From positions 62,001 through 126,000 of the forward strand of contig CAYGSL010000005.1 in NCBI GenBank assembly GCA_964352475.1: DNA of 64,000 bases, in the 5' to 3' direction. Made by a program: the position numbers and the translations under genes. Under the pieces are notes generated by a model. That model was not told the origin of the DNA. It did no database searches and saw nothing but the letters and a program-made list of their open reading frames with translations. Numbering within the stretch: position 1 is the first letter of the stretch; each line of letters begins with the position of its first letter. The stretch comes from JAUIET01 sp964352475 (GTDB taxonomy: Bacteria > Pseudomonadota > Gammaproteobacteria > Pseudomonadales > JAUIET01). Shown in pieces: positions 1 to 8,811 of this stretch.

Positions 1-709
1 TACTTTACGACCTGCTTGAACTTCCCTTCACCTAATTGGTACGGTACAGCTGACCAATAGCGAGTAGTCAAGGGATTATCAATCTTGCTTCTCAGCATTT
101 GATAGGCGTTGTAGGAGCCGCGTATCCCCAGAACGAAAGGCAGCTTCAACCAACGCCACCACTGCCCTGACGCGCTGATCTCGAAAAATTCTGCGTAATC
201 ACCAGCGTCATTCACAAAGAACACCGGGTGACTAATCAGAAGAAAGTCCTGATTGTCGGCCTGCGAATCAAGATCGGTTAATTTAGTGCCGGCCACGCCG
301 CTTAGCTTGATAGCCATCCCACGGGTGTCGCCTTTTGAATCTGCTTGTTTAGGGTTAGGGCTGCCGTTGGAGAAGCGAACAATCGCGTCGTACGCTGCAC
401 CCGGCTTAAAAACGCCGGCCTGAAATCGTTCAGGAATTTCTTCAAGAACTTGAAACCGCGCTACCGGGCAACCATGTGCCTTGGGATGCGCATCACGTTG
501 GATAATGGAATTAGCGTAACGATGGCGAATCTCATGCTCGACAATATCGCCAATTGTTAATGCATGTTGTTGCTCATTCGGGTGCAGATGCTCGCCAAGG
601 CTGGTATCCACAGAAGGGTAAGACAGTTCCTCGTCAGCGAGAACGCACTGCGTTATGAAAACGGTCAGCATAGCAAGCGCCGCACGCAACGAACTTCTCT
701 GAAACTCCA
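1..709 (-). CDS. Catalase-like heme protein, C-terminus cut by window edge
   Basis: The first 236 codons of a gene that continues beyond position 1. It starts at ATG 707-709. Residues 1-25 look like a Sec signal peptide (basic start, hydrophobic core, cleavage near VLADEE), so the product should be exported. Catalase-family hallmarks are visible: AHGCPVARF near residue 79 (distal His region), IVRFSNGSP near 112, DTRGMAIKL near 130 and QDFLLISHPVFFVND near 153. This matches the short catalase-related proteins that hold the heme core without the full catalase barrel. The activity could be catalase, peroxidase or another heme-peroxide reaction; sequence alone does not decide. The proximal Tyr region lies outside the window. 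Confidence is good for the superfamily and low for the exact substrate. Confidence 0.8.
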
Positions 710-859
710 TATTCCGCCCTTGCTCCTTATACTCTATTGTTGAATCTTGTTTGCTTGGCGCTCAAGCATACTTGCGAATGTGATTTGCAAGTACTTTACT
801 TTTAAACATGAGCCTCAGGATAAGACTTGCTCTGCAAATTTCAAGGAAGACAGCTCGGT

Positions 860-1099
860 ATGAGCACAATACGAATCTATCTTAATATTCCCAAGCAAAC
901 CCTGCTGCAGTACTACAAAGGCCGCGCCAGAAGCGTACTCACTACGGCGAGCGATGGACGCCGGATACGCTTTCCTATTGCCTGCCTGAGACCATTTGTT
1001 CGCAGTGACGGCATAAAAGGAAGTTTCGAGTTAGAAATTGACGCAGACAATCGTCTTCGCAGCATTAAAGCGGTAGGATATTCAGGCGTCCGACATTAG
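860..1099 (+). CDS. DUF2835 family small protein
   Basis: A 79-residue protein of the DUF2835 family, whose members occur in Pseudomonas and related gammaproteobacteria and have no assigned function. The family pattern is visible: YYKGRARSVLTTASDGRRI, then FPIACLRPFV, DGIKGSFELEID, and a short basic tail. I start at ATG 860 rather than the upstream in-frame start at 827 because AAGGAAGA lies about 10 nt before it and homologues begin with this short leader. It converges with the YciI-like gene; the two 3' ends overlap by 18 bp. No membrane segment or signal peptide is seen. Confidence 0.8.
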   Translation: MSTIRIYLNIPKQTLLQYYKGRARSVLTTASDGRRIRFPIACLRPFVRSDGIKGSFELEIDADNRLRSIKAVGYSGVRH

Positions 1100-1492
1100 T
1101 CGATACAATTCGCCGTCGCCGATCAGAAAAGGCACCACTGTGTTTGTTCTAAGCCCTCTCACCAACCACGGGTCTTTTGCAGCAATGCGTTTGGCTTGCA
1201 CCAGATCAGACGCTTTCAATAACATCGCATAATCGCCAGCGTGATACTGGCCATCTTCAGTAAGAACCGGCCCGCTGGCAAGCAGCAGTCCCTTGGCGTC
1301 AAGCTCTTCAAGATAGCTTCTGAATTCTGCGCGATAATCGTTTACCGCTGTAAGGTCACCAACCGGATGGCTAAGAATCCAGTAAATGGGCTGGCGTTTA
1401 AAACGGCTGGTTTTCGCCAATAGCGTGTTGGCCGATACTTTTGCGGGCATAGTAAACCCATCGGCATAAAGAGTATTTTCTTTAAACGGCAT
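1082..1492 (-). CDS. YciI-like (YCII domain) protein
   Basis: A 136-residue protein whose residues from about 34 to the end form a YCII-related ferredoxin-like domain: YWILSHPVGDL, a helix with YLEELDAKGLLLASGPV, a GDYAMLLKASDLVQAK segment and a DPWLVRGL motif. YCII proteins are small alpha+beta folds resembling muconolactone isomerase; some carry a conserved His-Asp pair, and most have no known reaction. The first 30 residues are extra to the core. The start is uncertain: ATG at 1492 lacks an obvious ribosome binding site, and ATG at 1450 would also keep the whole domain. Its 3' end overlaps the DUF2835 gene. Confidence 0.75.
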   Translation of the reverse strand: MPFKENTLYADGFTMPAKVSANTLLAKTSRFKRQPIYWILSHPVGDLTAVNDYRAEFRSYLEELDAKGLLLASGPVLTEDGQYHAGDYAMLLKASDLVQAKRIAAKDPWLVRGLRTNTVVPFLIGDGELYRLMSDA

Positions 1493-1623
1493 GCTGGGGT
1501 GTTCCGCACAGCAAAACAGTTCAGCTTATGTTCAGCGTCTCGATATTAAGCTGCACCCGGTGGATTGTAAGAATGAATTTCAACCATCCTGATTATTTCT
1601 CGCACAATTAGTTTGCTCCTGCC

Positions 1624-1663
1624 TGGCAGGTGGCGGTCTATGCCCCGTCCCTGCCATTTTTTT
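1624..1663 (+). terminator. Rho-independent terminator without an obvious gene before it
   Basis: A 7-bp stem (TGGCAGG at 1624-1630 with CCTGCCA at 1650-1656) is followed by seven T residues. It reads on the plus strand, yet the nearest plus-strand gene upstream ends at 1099 and is followed by a minus-strand gene. It sits 107 bp before the coiled-coil gene. It may end a short non-coding transcript from 1500-1620 or act as a leader attenuator. Confidence 0.55.
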
Positions 1664-1769
1664 CTAACGGATATTTTTGCGTTTATGCGAATTGGTTCTA
1701 TTCTTTTGTTGTAACCAGTTCACTTTCAAAGTGACGAGTAATTCACTTATGCAACGAGCGAGATGAGCA

Positions 1770-2510
1770 ATGAACCCCAATGATTCTAAACCTGCATTGA
1801 TGGAAGTCGAAGAAGTAGAAGCCAAAGAAGGCTCAAAGGCAGAGAAAAATACAGCTAAAGCTGAAGCATTAAAAGCGAAACCAGAGGCAGAAGCCACTGC
1901 GAAAGAGGTGAAGGAGGAAGCCAGTATTCCTACCGCCGGCGCAGATGATGATATGGCCAAAGTGCAGGAATTGCTGTTCGGCAATCAGCTTCGCGCAGTA
2001 AATCAAAAAATTATGTTGGTTCATAAGGACTTTAAACAGTCTATGAGCGACCTTGATCGCAAGATCGAACAACAACTTGCTGATCAGGAATCAATGATCA
2101 AAAAAGAAATGGCAAACGTTGTTGATCAATTACGTGCAGAAACCAAAGCTCGTGAAAACGCAGTAGAAAATTCCGGTATGGAATTGCGCAAATCAAGCAA
2201 CAATCTGCAAGACCGCATTAATGCGATGGAGAAAACCCACTCTGCCGCAAAAACGTCTATGGACGAACAATTGGCGCAGTCAGTGCGCGATCTTGAGCGC
2301 CAAGTGCAGGAAGCACGCAGTGAACTGCAGCGTCAGCTAGATGGTGCCAGAAACACACTCGATGACAATAAAGTTGACCGCGCTGCCTTGTCTGAATTGC
2401 TGGGTGGAATTGCACAGCAGATCAGCTCTATCGACAAAATTCCAACGGTTACTCAACGCAGCGACGCGGCGAATTCTGCAGAAGAGTCACCGAAGTCAGG
2501 CGCTGCTTGA
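1770..2510 (+). CDS. Conserved coiled-coil protein of unknown function
   Basis: A 246-residue, very charged soluble protein with no signal peptide or membrane segment. Residues 1-55 are Glu/Lys/Ala-rich and probably disordered. From about residue 60 (DDMAKVQELLFGNQLRAV) to 205 the heptad pattern is almost continuous, indicating a long coiled coil. The tail has a conserved-looking stretch (VDRAALSELLGGIAQQIS) and then a Ser/Glu-rich end. The DDMAK...LLFG start of the coil recalls proteobacterial and cyanobacterial coiled-coil proteins that otherwise lack annotation. A purine-rich GAGATGAG lies before ATG 1770. The gene stands alone and ends at a strong terminator. I do not recognise a function; a scaffold or structural role is only a guess. 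Confidence 0.7.
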   Translation: MNPNDSKPALMEVEEVEAKEGSKAEKNTAKAEALKAKPEAEATAKEVKEEASIPTAGADDDMAKVQELLFGNQLRAVNQKIMLVHKDFKQSMSDLDRKIEQQLADQESMIKKEMANVVDQLRAETKARENAVENSGMELRKSSNNLQDRINAMEKTHSAAKTSMDEQLAQSVRDLERQVQEARSELQRQLDGARNTLDDNKVDRAALSELLGGIAQQISSIDKIPTVTQRSDAANSAEESPKSGAA

Positions 2511-2536
2511 TACAGCGGTAACTAAAGCGCTCGCTC

Positions 2537-2571
2537 AAAGGCCAATGCTCCGCAGGACATTGGCCTTTTTT
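2537..2571 (+). terminator. Strong rho-independent terminator
   Basis: A perfect 11-bp stem (AAAGGCCAATG at 2537-2547 with CATTGGCCTTT at 2558-2568), a 10-nt loop and a T run. It ends the coiled-coil gene and lies between two convergent genes, its last bases touching the stop codon of the helicase gene. Confidence 0.85.
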
Positions 2572-5500
2572 ACGCCAGTTCAATCAATGTCTGTTGCAAG
2601 ACAAAATACACCGCTATACGGCTCGGTGCAGTAAATACTTGCTGATAGGTTTTCAGCTGCGGCAGGTATGTCTGAGCCAGTTTCGCAAGGTCTTCGTTCC
2701 TTGCATAGTCACTCAGGTGGACCTTGTAGTCCACAATCCATTGATTCCCTTGTGCATCATCAAGCAATCTATCAATTACGATGCTTTTTACTGCCTGTTC
2801 GTCCGCAATCCTAAATTCTGCTTCGGTACGTCCACCATCAAACAACCAATGGTTTTGCTGATCATCCCTGGCGGCATGCAGCGCTTTTTCCACCCAATCA
2901 ATCGCAGCGGCTATCTTTTCACGCAAGCCACTGGCACGTAATTGGGTGCTTATCGCTGTTCTTCTCTCAGAGATGCTCTGTTGCCAGAAAAGGCGATCAC
3001 CGACCTCGGCCCAATGCTGCAGGTTTTGATGAACAACACTGCCGATGCAACGCTCGAAAGTGTTTTCCATGGTCATCGAAGAGAGCCAATCAACTGTGTT
3101 TGATGCCTGAGGAAACTGATTTTCAATTTTTACACGCGAGGTGTTTTCGATGGTGTGTAAATCGCGAAGTGCTGTCAGTTCTACTGGAACTCTTTTCTGC
3201 GTGGTGGTAGGCACCATTACAGCGTGGCGCTCTGCGGTCTTTGTGAGCCGGCAGTCATTCAGGGAATTGGCTGCTACCGGCAAATGTGGCCACAGCAATG
3301 CCGCCAGGGAAGTACTGGCGTGGTGCTCTGGTCGATCCGGGTCGAACGCCCGGTACATATAGAGTCGTTTTCGGGCCCTTGAACAGGCCACGTAAAGCAA
3401 GCGTGCCGCCTCATTTGAGCTTTGCGTACGGTTTTGTTGCCTAACATAATCGTAGGCTGTAGGAACCGGCGATTTAGCGCGCTCGGGCAATCCCAGTAAC
3501 AAAGTGGATTGCGCGGGTGAAATAAATTGTTCGGTCCAGGCCAATAACTCGGCCCCTTCACTCTTAACACCAAGATCCAGAGCCGGCAAAATGACGCTGT
3601 CAAATTCCAGACCCTTGGCTTTGTGCATCGTCATGAGTTCTATCGGTGCGGATTTGGAATTCGAGAAAGAAGCTGCTTCCGACTTTATTCTGAGTTGCGC
3701 GATGTGCTGCTCTATTGTCTCCCAGCTAACTTGTGCATCGGAGCTGCAAAGAGTCAGAAGCTCTGACATATATCTTTGACATGATGTTCGTGATTGCACG
3801 TCGGCGTAAACCAGTTCCCCACCCAAATGCGCCCACAAACCGCTTAACTCAGTGACTAATGATTTTCTTTGCCGCTGGTCAACGACGGCGTCATAGGCCG
3901 ACAGAAACAGGCGCAGCCGCTCACGGGCAGTTTCGCTAAGGGCATCGTCGTCCTGCAAAGCCAACGCAACGGCTTGTCTTACGTTATAGCTGCCGTTCTG
4001 CGAAACTGTCAGAAGGTCTGCCAAAGCAATATCCATAAGCGGTGAGCGAAGCAACGCGTACCAGGCTATCTGATCCGCTGGATTCAGAAGCATGCGGGTA
4101 AGACTGAGCAAGTCCGCCACAATCGGCTGATCAAGCAATCGCTCAAAGTCAGTAAACGTTACATCAATACCATTGGCTCTCAGCGTGGGCAGCAAATGTC
4201 GCGCATGGGTTCTGTTTCTCACCAGTATTGCAATGCTATCCTCGGGGTACAATTCCTGAAGATCGCCAATCTTACTGGCAATGTGTCTGGCTTCGGCTTG
4301 TCGCTGCAAATCTGGATCCAACGCAAATTCATAGGCGAGAACTTCACTGCTGGTGTCTGACGACCTGACTGCGCAGGCTGCCGCCACATAAGCAGAAGCG
4401 TTCTGACGCAAATTGTCTACCTTGGGAAACACGCGCGCAAAACTATGATTTAACCAATCAATTATTGGTTGCTCTGAGCGAAAATTTGACTGTAATGCCA
4501 GGTTCTCGCAGGCTACACCGGCAAGGCCATATTGACGAGCGTGCATAAACAGAGCAACTCGTGCATTTCGGAAAGAATAGATCGATTGCATGGCATCACC
4601 CACCAAAAACAGACTTCTGCCCGGCACATCCGCATCGGACCATTCCTGGCAGAGCCTATCCAGCAGGTCATACTGTAACTGTGAGGTGTCTTGAAACTCG
4701 TCCACCAGTATGTGCTGAATACTGTAATCAAGCTTCATTGCCAGGTCACTGTTGTCGGCCAAAGCCTCCAGTGCCTGCAGGCTGGTTGCAACAAAGTCTA
4801 CTTGCTGGCGTTTTTGAAATTCTAATTCAAGATATGCCATTGATAGATGCAAGACATCCATCAAGCAGCGCAATATGGCTTGATTGCGTTTAATATCACC
4901 GGGGTCAGGCAGAATGTGCAGCTCCGCAAAAACGTCCGAGGCATCTTCGTGCTCTCTGATCGCAAGAACCAGAGCCTTGAAGTCATCCACCGTGTATTGG
5001 GGTTTGCTTTTCTTGGGCGGGAAGCCTTGCTTGATGTTAACTGTTGCCCTGAAGCTGCCTTGCATGGTCAACAAAAAGCGTGCAACTGCCCGCCAGCCGT
5101 CCAGGTTCTCAACAGAAGCGTTTGGAAGCGCTGTGATGATCTGATGGTCGTCTGGCAACAGTAGGGGCGCGCCATGCTCGCGCAATTGTGCATTGGCAAA
5201 GTTCATCAGCTCACAGAGTTGACGCTCGTGCGGAAGCAATAGCGCTCGCGCATTGCCTAAAGAAAATTCCACCTGCTCGCAGTACCATTGATGCAAAACT
5301 TGTACGGCGTGATCTGCGTCGCCGCGTATACTGGCAAACAAACCTCGCCATTGGTCCCTCTTTGCAAGTAGCTGAATCAACAAGTTGGCAACATGTTGAA
5401 CGCGAACATTCATGTGCAGCAGCAATTGTTCTATCGCCGCGGAGTGCTCTGTATCAGAACCCAGATGAGCTAAAACTCGCTCAATGGCCTGCTGATAAAA

Positions 5501-5947
5501 TTCTTCCGGATGCTCTCCCGGACTTGCGTTGCCACCAAATCGACTTGCTATCGGCATCTGGCGAACCAGCGATGCGCTAAAAGCGTCAAAGGTGTATACC
5601 CGCATGCGGGCCGGGTTTTCAAGCAAGCCCCATTGTCGCTCTTGATCAGCCCGCAGTGCAGCTTGAGCCAGCTCAATTGTTTTCAGTCTGTGATCTGCAA
5701 GCTCAAGCGAATCTTGCCGGAACGCTCTGGCTTCCTCCAGGGCGGCCACAATACGCGCGCGCATTTCGGCAACGGCCTTGCGAGTAAAGGTAATGGCAAG
5801 TATTGACTCTGGCTGTTCCACCACCGATAGCAAGGACAGATAACGCTGGGTCAGAAGTTCGGTTTTGCCACTGCCTGCCGGTGCGGTCACGGTAAATGAT
5901 TGCCGTGGATTGATGGCTTTTTCGCGAGCCAGTTGGTCAACGATCAC
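2570..5947 (-). CDS. UvrD/AddA-like helicase-nuclease, subunit A of an AddAB-type pair
   Basis: A 1125-residue superfamily 1A helicase with a C-terminal nuclease-like domain, as in AddA. It is expected to unwind DNA 3'-5' during double-strand-break processing before RecA loading. Motifs run in order: Walker A APAGSGKTELL (residues 22-32), VDEFQDTSQLQ (motif II), GDAMQSIYSFRNA (III), LQSNFRSEQP (IV), MTMHKAKGLEFDSV (V) and VACSRARKRLY (VI). Near the C-terminus AEFRI, VIDRLL and QWIVDYKV match the PD-(D/E)XK catalytic core. The start is GTG at 5947, overlapping the upstream TGA by 4 nt (GTGA), so translation is probably coupled to the partner. Family assignment is firm; whether this pair replaces RecBCD here cannot be told from the window. 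Confidence 0.9.
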   Translation of the reverse strand: MIVDQLAREKAINPRQSFTVTAPAGSGKTELLTQRYLSLLSVVEQPESILAITFTRKAVAEMRARIVAALEEARAFRQDSLELADHRLKTIELAQAALRADQERQWGLLENPARMRVYTFDAFSASLVRQMPIASRFGGNASPGEHPEEFYQQAIERVLAHLGSDTEHSAAIEQLLLHMNVRVQHVANLLIQLLAKRDQWRGLFASIRGDADHAVQVLHQWYCEQVEFSLGNARALLLPHERQLCELMNFANAQLREHGAPLLLPDDHQIITALPNASVENLDGWRAVARFLLTMQGSFRATVNIKQGFPPKKSKPQYTVDDFKALVLAIREHEDASDVFAELHILPDPGDIKRNQAILRCLMDVLHLSMAYLELEFQKRQQVDFVATSLQALEALADNSDLAMKLDYSIQHILVDEFQDTSQLQYDLLDRLCQEWSDADVPGRSLFLVGDAMQSIYSFRNARVALFMHARQYGLAGVACENLALQSNFRSEQPIIDWLNHSFARVFPKVDNLRQNASAYVAAACAVRSSDTSSEVLAYEFALDPDLQRQAEARHIASKIGDLQELYPEDSIAILVRNRTHARHLLPTLRANGIDVTFTDFERLLDQPIVADLLSLTRMLLNPADQIAWYALLRSPLMDIALADLLTVSQNGSYNVRQAVALALQDDDALSETARERLRLFLSAYDAVVDQRQRKSLVTELSGLWAHLGGELVYADVQSRTSCQRYMSELLTLCSSDAQVSWETIEQHIAQLRIKSEAASFSNSKSAPIELMTMHKAKGLEFDSVILPALDLGVKSEGAELLAWTEQFISPAQSTLLLGLPERAKSPVPTAYDYVRQQNRTQSSNEAARLLYVACSRARKRLYMYRAFDPDRPEHHASTSLAALLWPHLPVAANSLNDCRLTKTAERHAVMVPTTTQKRVPVELTALRDLHTIENTSRVKIENQFPQASNTVDWLSSMTMENTFERCIGSVVHQNLQHWAEVGDRLFWQQSISERRTAISTQLRASGLREKIAAAIDWVEKALHAARDDQQNHWLFDGGRTEAEFRIADEQAVKSIVIDRLLDDAQGNQWIVDYKVHLSDYARNEDLAKLAQTYLPQLKTYQQVFTAPSRIAVYFVLQQTLIELA

Positions 5948-8715
5948 GCGCCTGCTCCATCAATTGCGTAGCGACAAATACTCGCGTAGTCACATTGCCT
6001 GCAGGTTTGCAGGCCTTTGGCAGGATCAATTTCAGCGTCGCCATCGATGAAGGACTGCTCCAGGCGATTGAGCTCTTGCTGCCAAAGTTGAATTTGCTCC
6101 GCCCACAATTCCTCCCTGAGGTCTTCGTCTTGTTCGTGCTTGAGCAGACGTCGTTGCAATGGCATATCTATGTATTTTGCCTGGCCCACGCCCATCCATG
6201 CACTAAGTTCATCGTCTATCCTGCATACAGCACCTCCATTGGCCTGCTGGCCGGATGCGGAGCGATAGCGCAGCAAATACAGAGCTAACTGTGGTGCTAG
6301 CAGAGGCTGCTGCATCGTGTCTTTTTCATTAACATTGCCGCTCTTATACTCCAGTAGCAGCAGACTGCCATCTTCCAGCAGATCCACTCTGTCCACGCGA
6401 AGCTGTGCGGGGCGACCTGCTATTTCAGTGTCGAAAGCTACCTCGAGATCCATTACGCTAAATGGTGTGCGCTGCATTTCATTGTGCAGCCAATGCAGCA
6501 TGATTTTTTTTAGACGAGCTTCCTCAATCCCAAGATAGGCCAGAGCTTGCCGGCCGGTGAGTCGGCGCTTTGCAGTATGGATAGCACTGCCAACGGCCTC
6601 AGCAATACGGCCATGTAATTCGGCCTCGGTCTCACTGATCAGCGTGCTTTGTGTTGCGGCCTTACGCCAAAACGCTTCCATTGCATCGTGTAATATTATT
6701 CCACGCTCTCTACCATCAAGGCCCAAGCGCACTGGCTCAAATTGTCGAACATGTAAACGATGGCGTGTAAACGCTTTGAAGGCACAGGCTGCCTGATCAG
6801 TCAGCAGACTGGTAGTACCTCGAATGTCTTCCTGCGCAGAGACCGGCATCAAATCCGCTGCGCTATTGATAGATGAATATTCACCTGGTGACTTCAGTGA
6901 GTCAGTGTGATCCAGCGCGATGCGTTCATTAATTTCCAGCTCATTGATTACCAGGTTTCTTAACAATGTACTTGGTAGCTGCTCAGTCGTGCCGTCATCC
7001 AGTGCATAGCTGCAACTGATGGCAACAGCTTGCTGTTGATAACGCTGAAAAAGACGTTGCGAGAATTCAGCTTCCCGTTGCGCGTCGCAATGCGGCATTC
7101 GCATCTCGCGTTGCAAAGCGTAAGGAATATACGCCGAAGGGCCAGGATTGGCTGGCCATTGGCCAAGCGAAAAGTCACACAATCTAAGGTGTGTGAATGG
7201 CAGCCCCGCGCCTTCAAGCAAGCCAAGCACTTGCACTCTGGTGTCACCGGTTTGTGCTTGAAAAACCTCTGCTTTTAGCGCGTGATCAATCAACTTCAGT
7301 GACTCTGTTGCGCTTACGTTGCTGGCCGAGCTAAAGCGTAGATAAGCCAGTGAGTGACATGTGCTAATGGCGGCGGCAAACGACGACAATTGTTGATACT
7401 CAACCGAATCTGCACTTCTGTCACCCGGCCAGCCAGCGGCCAAGAGCTGTTGCTTAAAGCAACTCAGATGATCATCAAAACATTTTGCGCCCTTATCATG
7501 GGCGATTCGCCGGCAGTGAGTGAGAGCTTGTAGCAGCAGTTCGATGCAGGTTTTGCCGACGGCATCGCCACTGTTTCGTGAAGCGAACAAGCGTTCGGCT
7601 TCACGCGTGATCGTCCCGATTGATAATTCAGAGTCACCATACGCTCTCAAACGATGCTCAAGCTGATAAAGCTCAGCACGTGCCGCGCCGTATGAATGCG
7701 CATAAAAAGGCGAATAGAGCAATTGTGGTAGAGCTGTGCTGGCAATCGGGCGCTGCACTAAATTCAGCAGCGTTAAAGCAGATTGCACAAGAGGCGTACT
7801 GGCCAACGACACGCCAGCGGATATATTAAAAGGTGGTACCTGACGCCTGCTGTAAGGATCCCTCGCCTGCGCGGCAAACACGAATTCGAAGCAGTATTCC
7901 AGTTGAGCACGTCGATTTTCCAGCTGAGGCACGATCACCGCAACACGTGCGCTCTTGTCGTTACTAACAACTCTCTGGGCCCATTTGGCGGCAGCCATTA
8001 TTTCAATCTCGAACGTGGGCGCACGCAATACTTCTAACGGCGGCTCTTCGTCGTTTGCATTAACTTTGAGCTGAACGTTGGTATAAGAAATATCCCACAG
8101 CTTCAACAAATTCTGATGCGAAGGAAGCAATTCCTCAAAGCCGTACAACAGGATTTTGTCGGAGAGTGGTGATTCCAGCGCAGTTAGTAAACCAGGAATT
8201 TCAGCGGCGCACACCGCGCCGAGTACGCGAGAATCGTCAAGCACTTGCTCGCAGACTCTGATAAAGAAAGCGCAGTTATCATTTAGTTGAAACCTCTGTC
8301 GCTGCGTACTGGTGCGAATATCAACCCGCCAATTGCACAGAATCTGCCAGGCTTGCATGAGCTGCTGGGCAGCGGATTCAGGCGCAATAAATTCGCCATC
8401 CAGACTTGCCAGCATTGCAGACCGCCACAACTCCAATTCCTCGGCGGCACTGAGTACCCAGTATTCGCTACAGGGCTTATGTCCAGCGGCAGTGGCATTG
8501 TCCCAAACCAACTGCAGCCAGTTGGACATTGCCATAACAGGTCGCGCAGACCAGCTTTTCTGTCCCGCCTGCTGTTTGAGGTGGTCAGCTTTTTGCTGGA
8601 TTTGCTGCGCTAGTCGCTGGTTGGGTGTCAAAATCAGATTGTGTTCTAGCGAAAACACCTCAGCCAAATCGCCAATAAAGACTGTATCGCTAGCTTCGTT
8701 CACGTTTAATATCAC
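5944..8715 (-). CDS. PD-(D/E)XK nuclease, AddB-like partner (probable DNA repair protein)
   Basis: A 923-residue partner of the downstream helicase, of the proteobacterial 'probable DNA repair protein' family (TIGR03623) that accompanies UvrD-type helicases. The N-terminal half resembles a degenerate helicase (LILTPNQRLAQQI near residue 30, like AddB). The C-terminal nuclease shows RVDRVDLLEDGS and LLLEYKSGNV. A first Cys in DQAACAFKAFTRHRL and a final C-x2-C-x5-C (CRQCDYASIC) give the four-Cys pattern of the AddB iron-sulfur staple, so a 4Fe-4S cluster is likely. The start is GTG at 8715, inside a CACTTAAGTG palindrome. It is the first gene of a two-gene operon, divergent from DAHP synthase. 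Confidence 0.85.
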   Translation of the reverse strand: MILNVNEASDTVFIGDLAEVFSLEHNLILTPNQRLAQQIQQKADHLKQQAGQKSWSARPVMAMSNWLQLVWDNATAAGHKPCSEYWVLSAAEELELWRSAMLASLDGEFIAPESAAQQLMQAWQILCNWRVDIRTSTQRQRFQLNDNCAFFIRVCEQVLDDSRVLGAVCAAEIPGLLTALESPLSDKILLYGFEELLPSHQNLLKLWDISYTNVQLKVNANDEEPPLEVLRAPTFEIEIMAAAKWAQRVVSNDKSARVAVIVPQLENRRAQLEYCFEFVFAAQARDPYSRRQVPPFNISAGVSLASTPLVQSALTLLNLVQRPIASTALPQLLYSPFYAHSYGAARAELYQLEHRLRAYGDSELSIGTITREAERLFASRNSGDAVGKTCIELLLQALTHCRRIAHDKGAKCFDDHLSCFKQQLLAAGWPGDRSADSVEYQQLSSFAAAISTCHSLAYLRFSSASNVSATESLKLIDHALKAEVFQAQTGDTRVQVLGLLEGAGLPFTHLRLCDFSLGQWPANPGPSAYIPYALQREMRMPHCDAQREAEFSQRLFQRYQQQAVAISCSYALDDGTTEQLPSTLLRNLVINELEINERIALDHTDSLKSPGEYSSINSAADLMPVSAQEDIRGTTSLLTDQAACAFKAFTRHRLHVRQFEPVRLGLDGRERGIILHDAMEAFWRKAATQSTLISETEAELHGRIAEAVGSAIHTAKRRLTGRQALAYLGIEEARLKKIMLHWLHNEMQRTPFSVMDLEVAFDTEIAGRPAQLRVDRVDLLEDGSLLLLEYKSGNVNEKDTMQQPLLAPQLALYLLRYRSASGQQANGGAVCRIDDELSAWMGVGQAKYIDMPLQRRLLKHEQDEDLREELWAEQIQLWQQELNRLEQSFIDGDAEIDPAKGLQTCRQCDYASICRYAIDGAGA

Positions 8716-8751
8716 TTAAGTGCACTTTTGGTTTACTATTCGCCACCGCAA

Positions 8752-8780
8752 TTTACGGAGCACAGCCTTCGTAGTGTAAT
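8752..8780 (+). promoter_or_regulatory. Candidate sigma-70 promoter of the DAHP synthase gene
   Basis: TTTACG (8752-8757), a 17-nt spacer and TGTAAT (8775-8780) stand about 30 nt before the chosen ATG. It lies in the 96-bp interval between divergent genes. Match to consensus is moderate. Confidence 0.35.
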
Positions 8781-8811
8781 ACAGCCGCTTACGCTGACCT
8801 ATCGAGGAATC

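Noticed and set aside
4561..5580. Several plus-strand ORFs of 80-130 codons inside the helicase gene
   Set aside because: They lie fully within a well-supported gene on the other strand and resemble no protein family.
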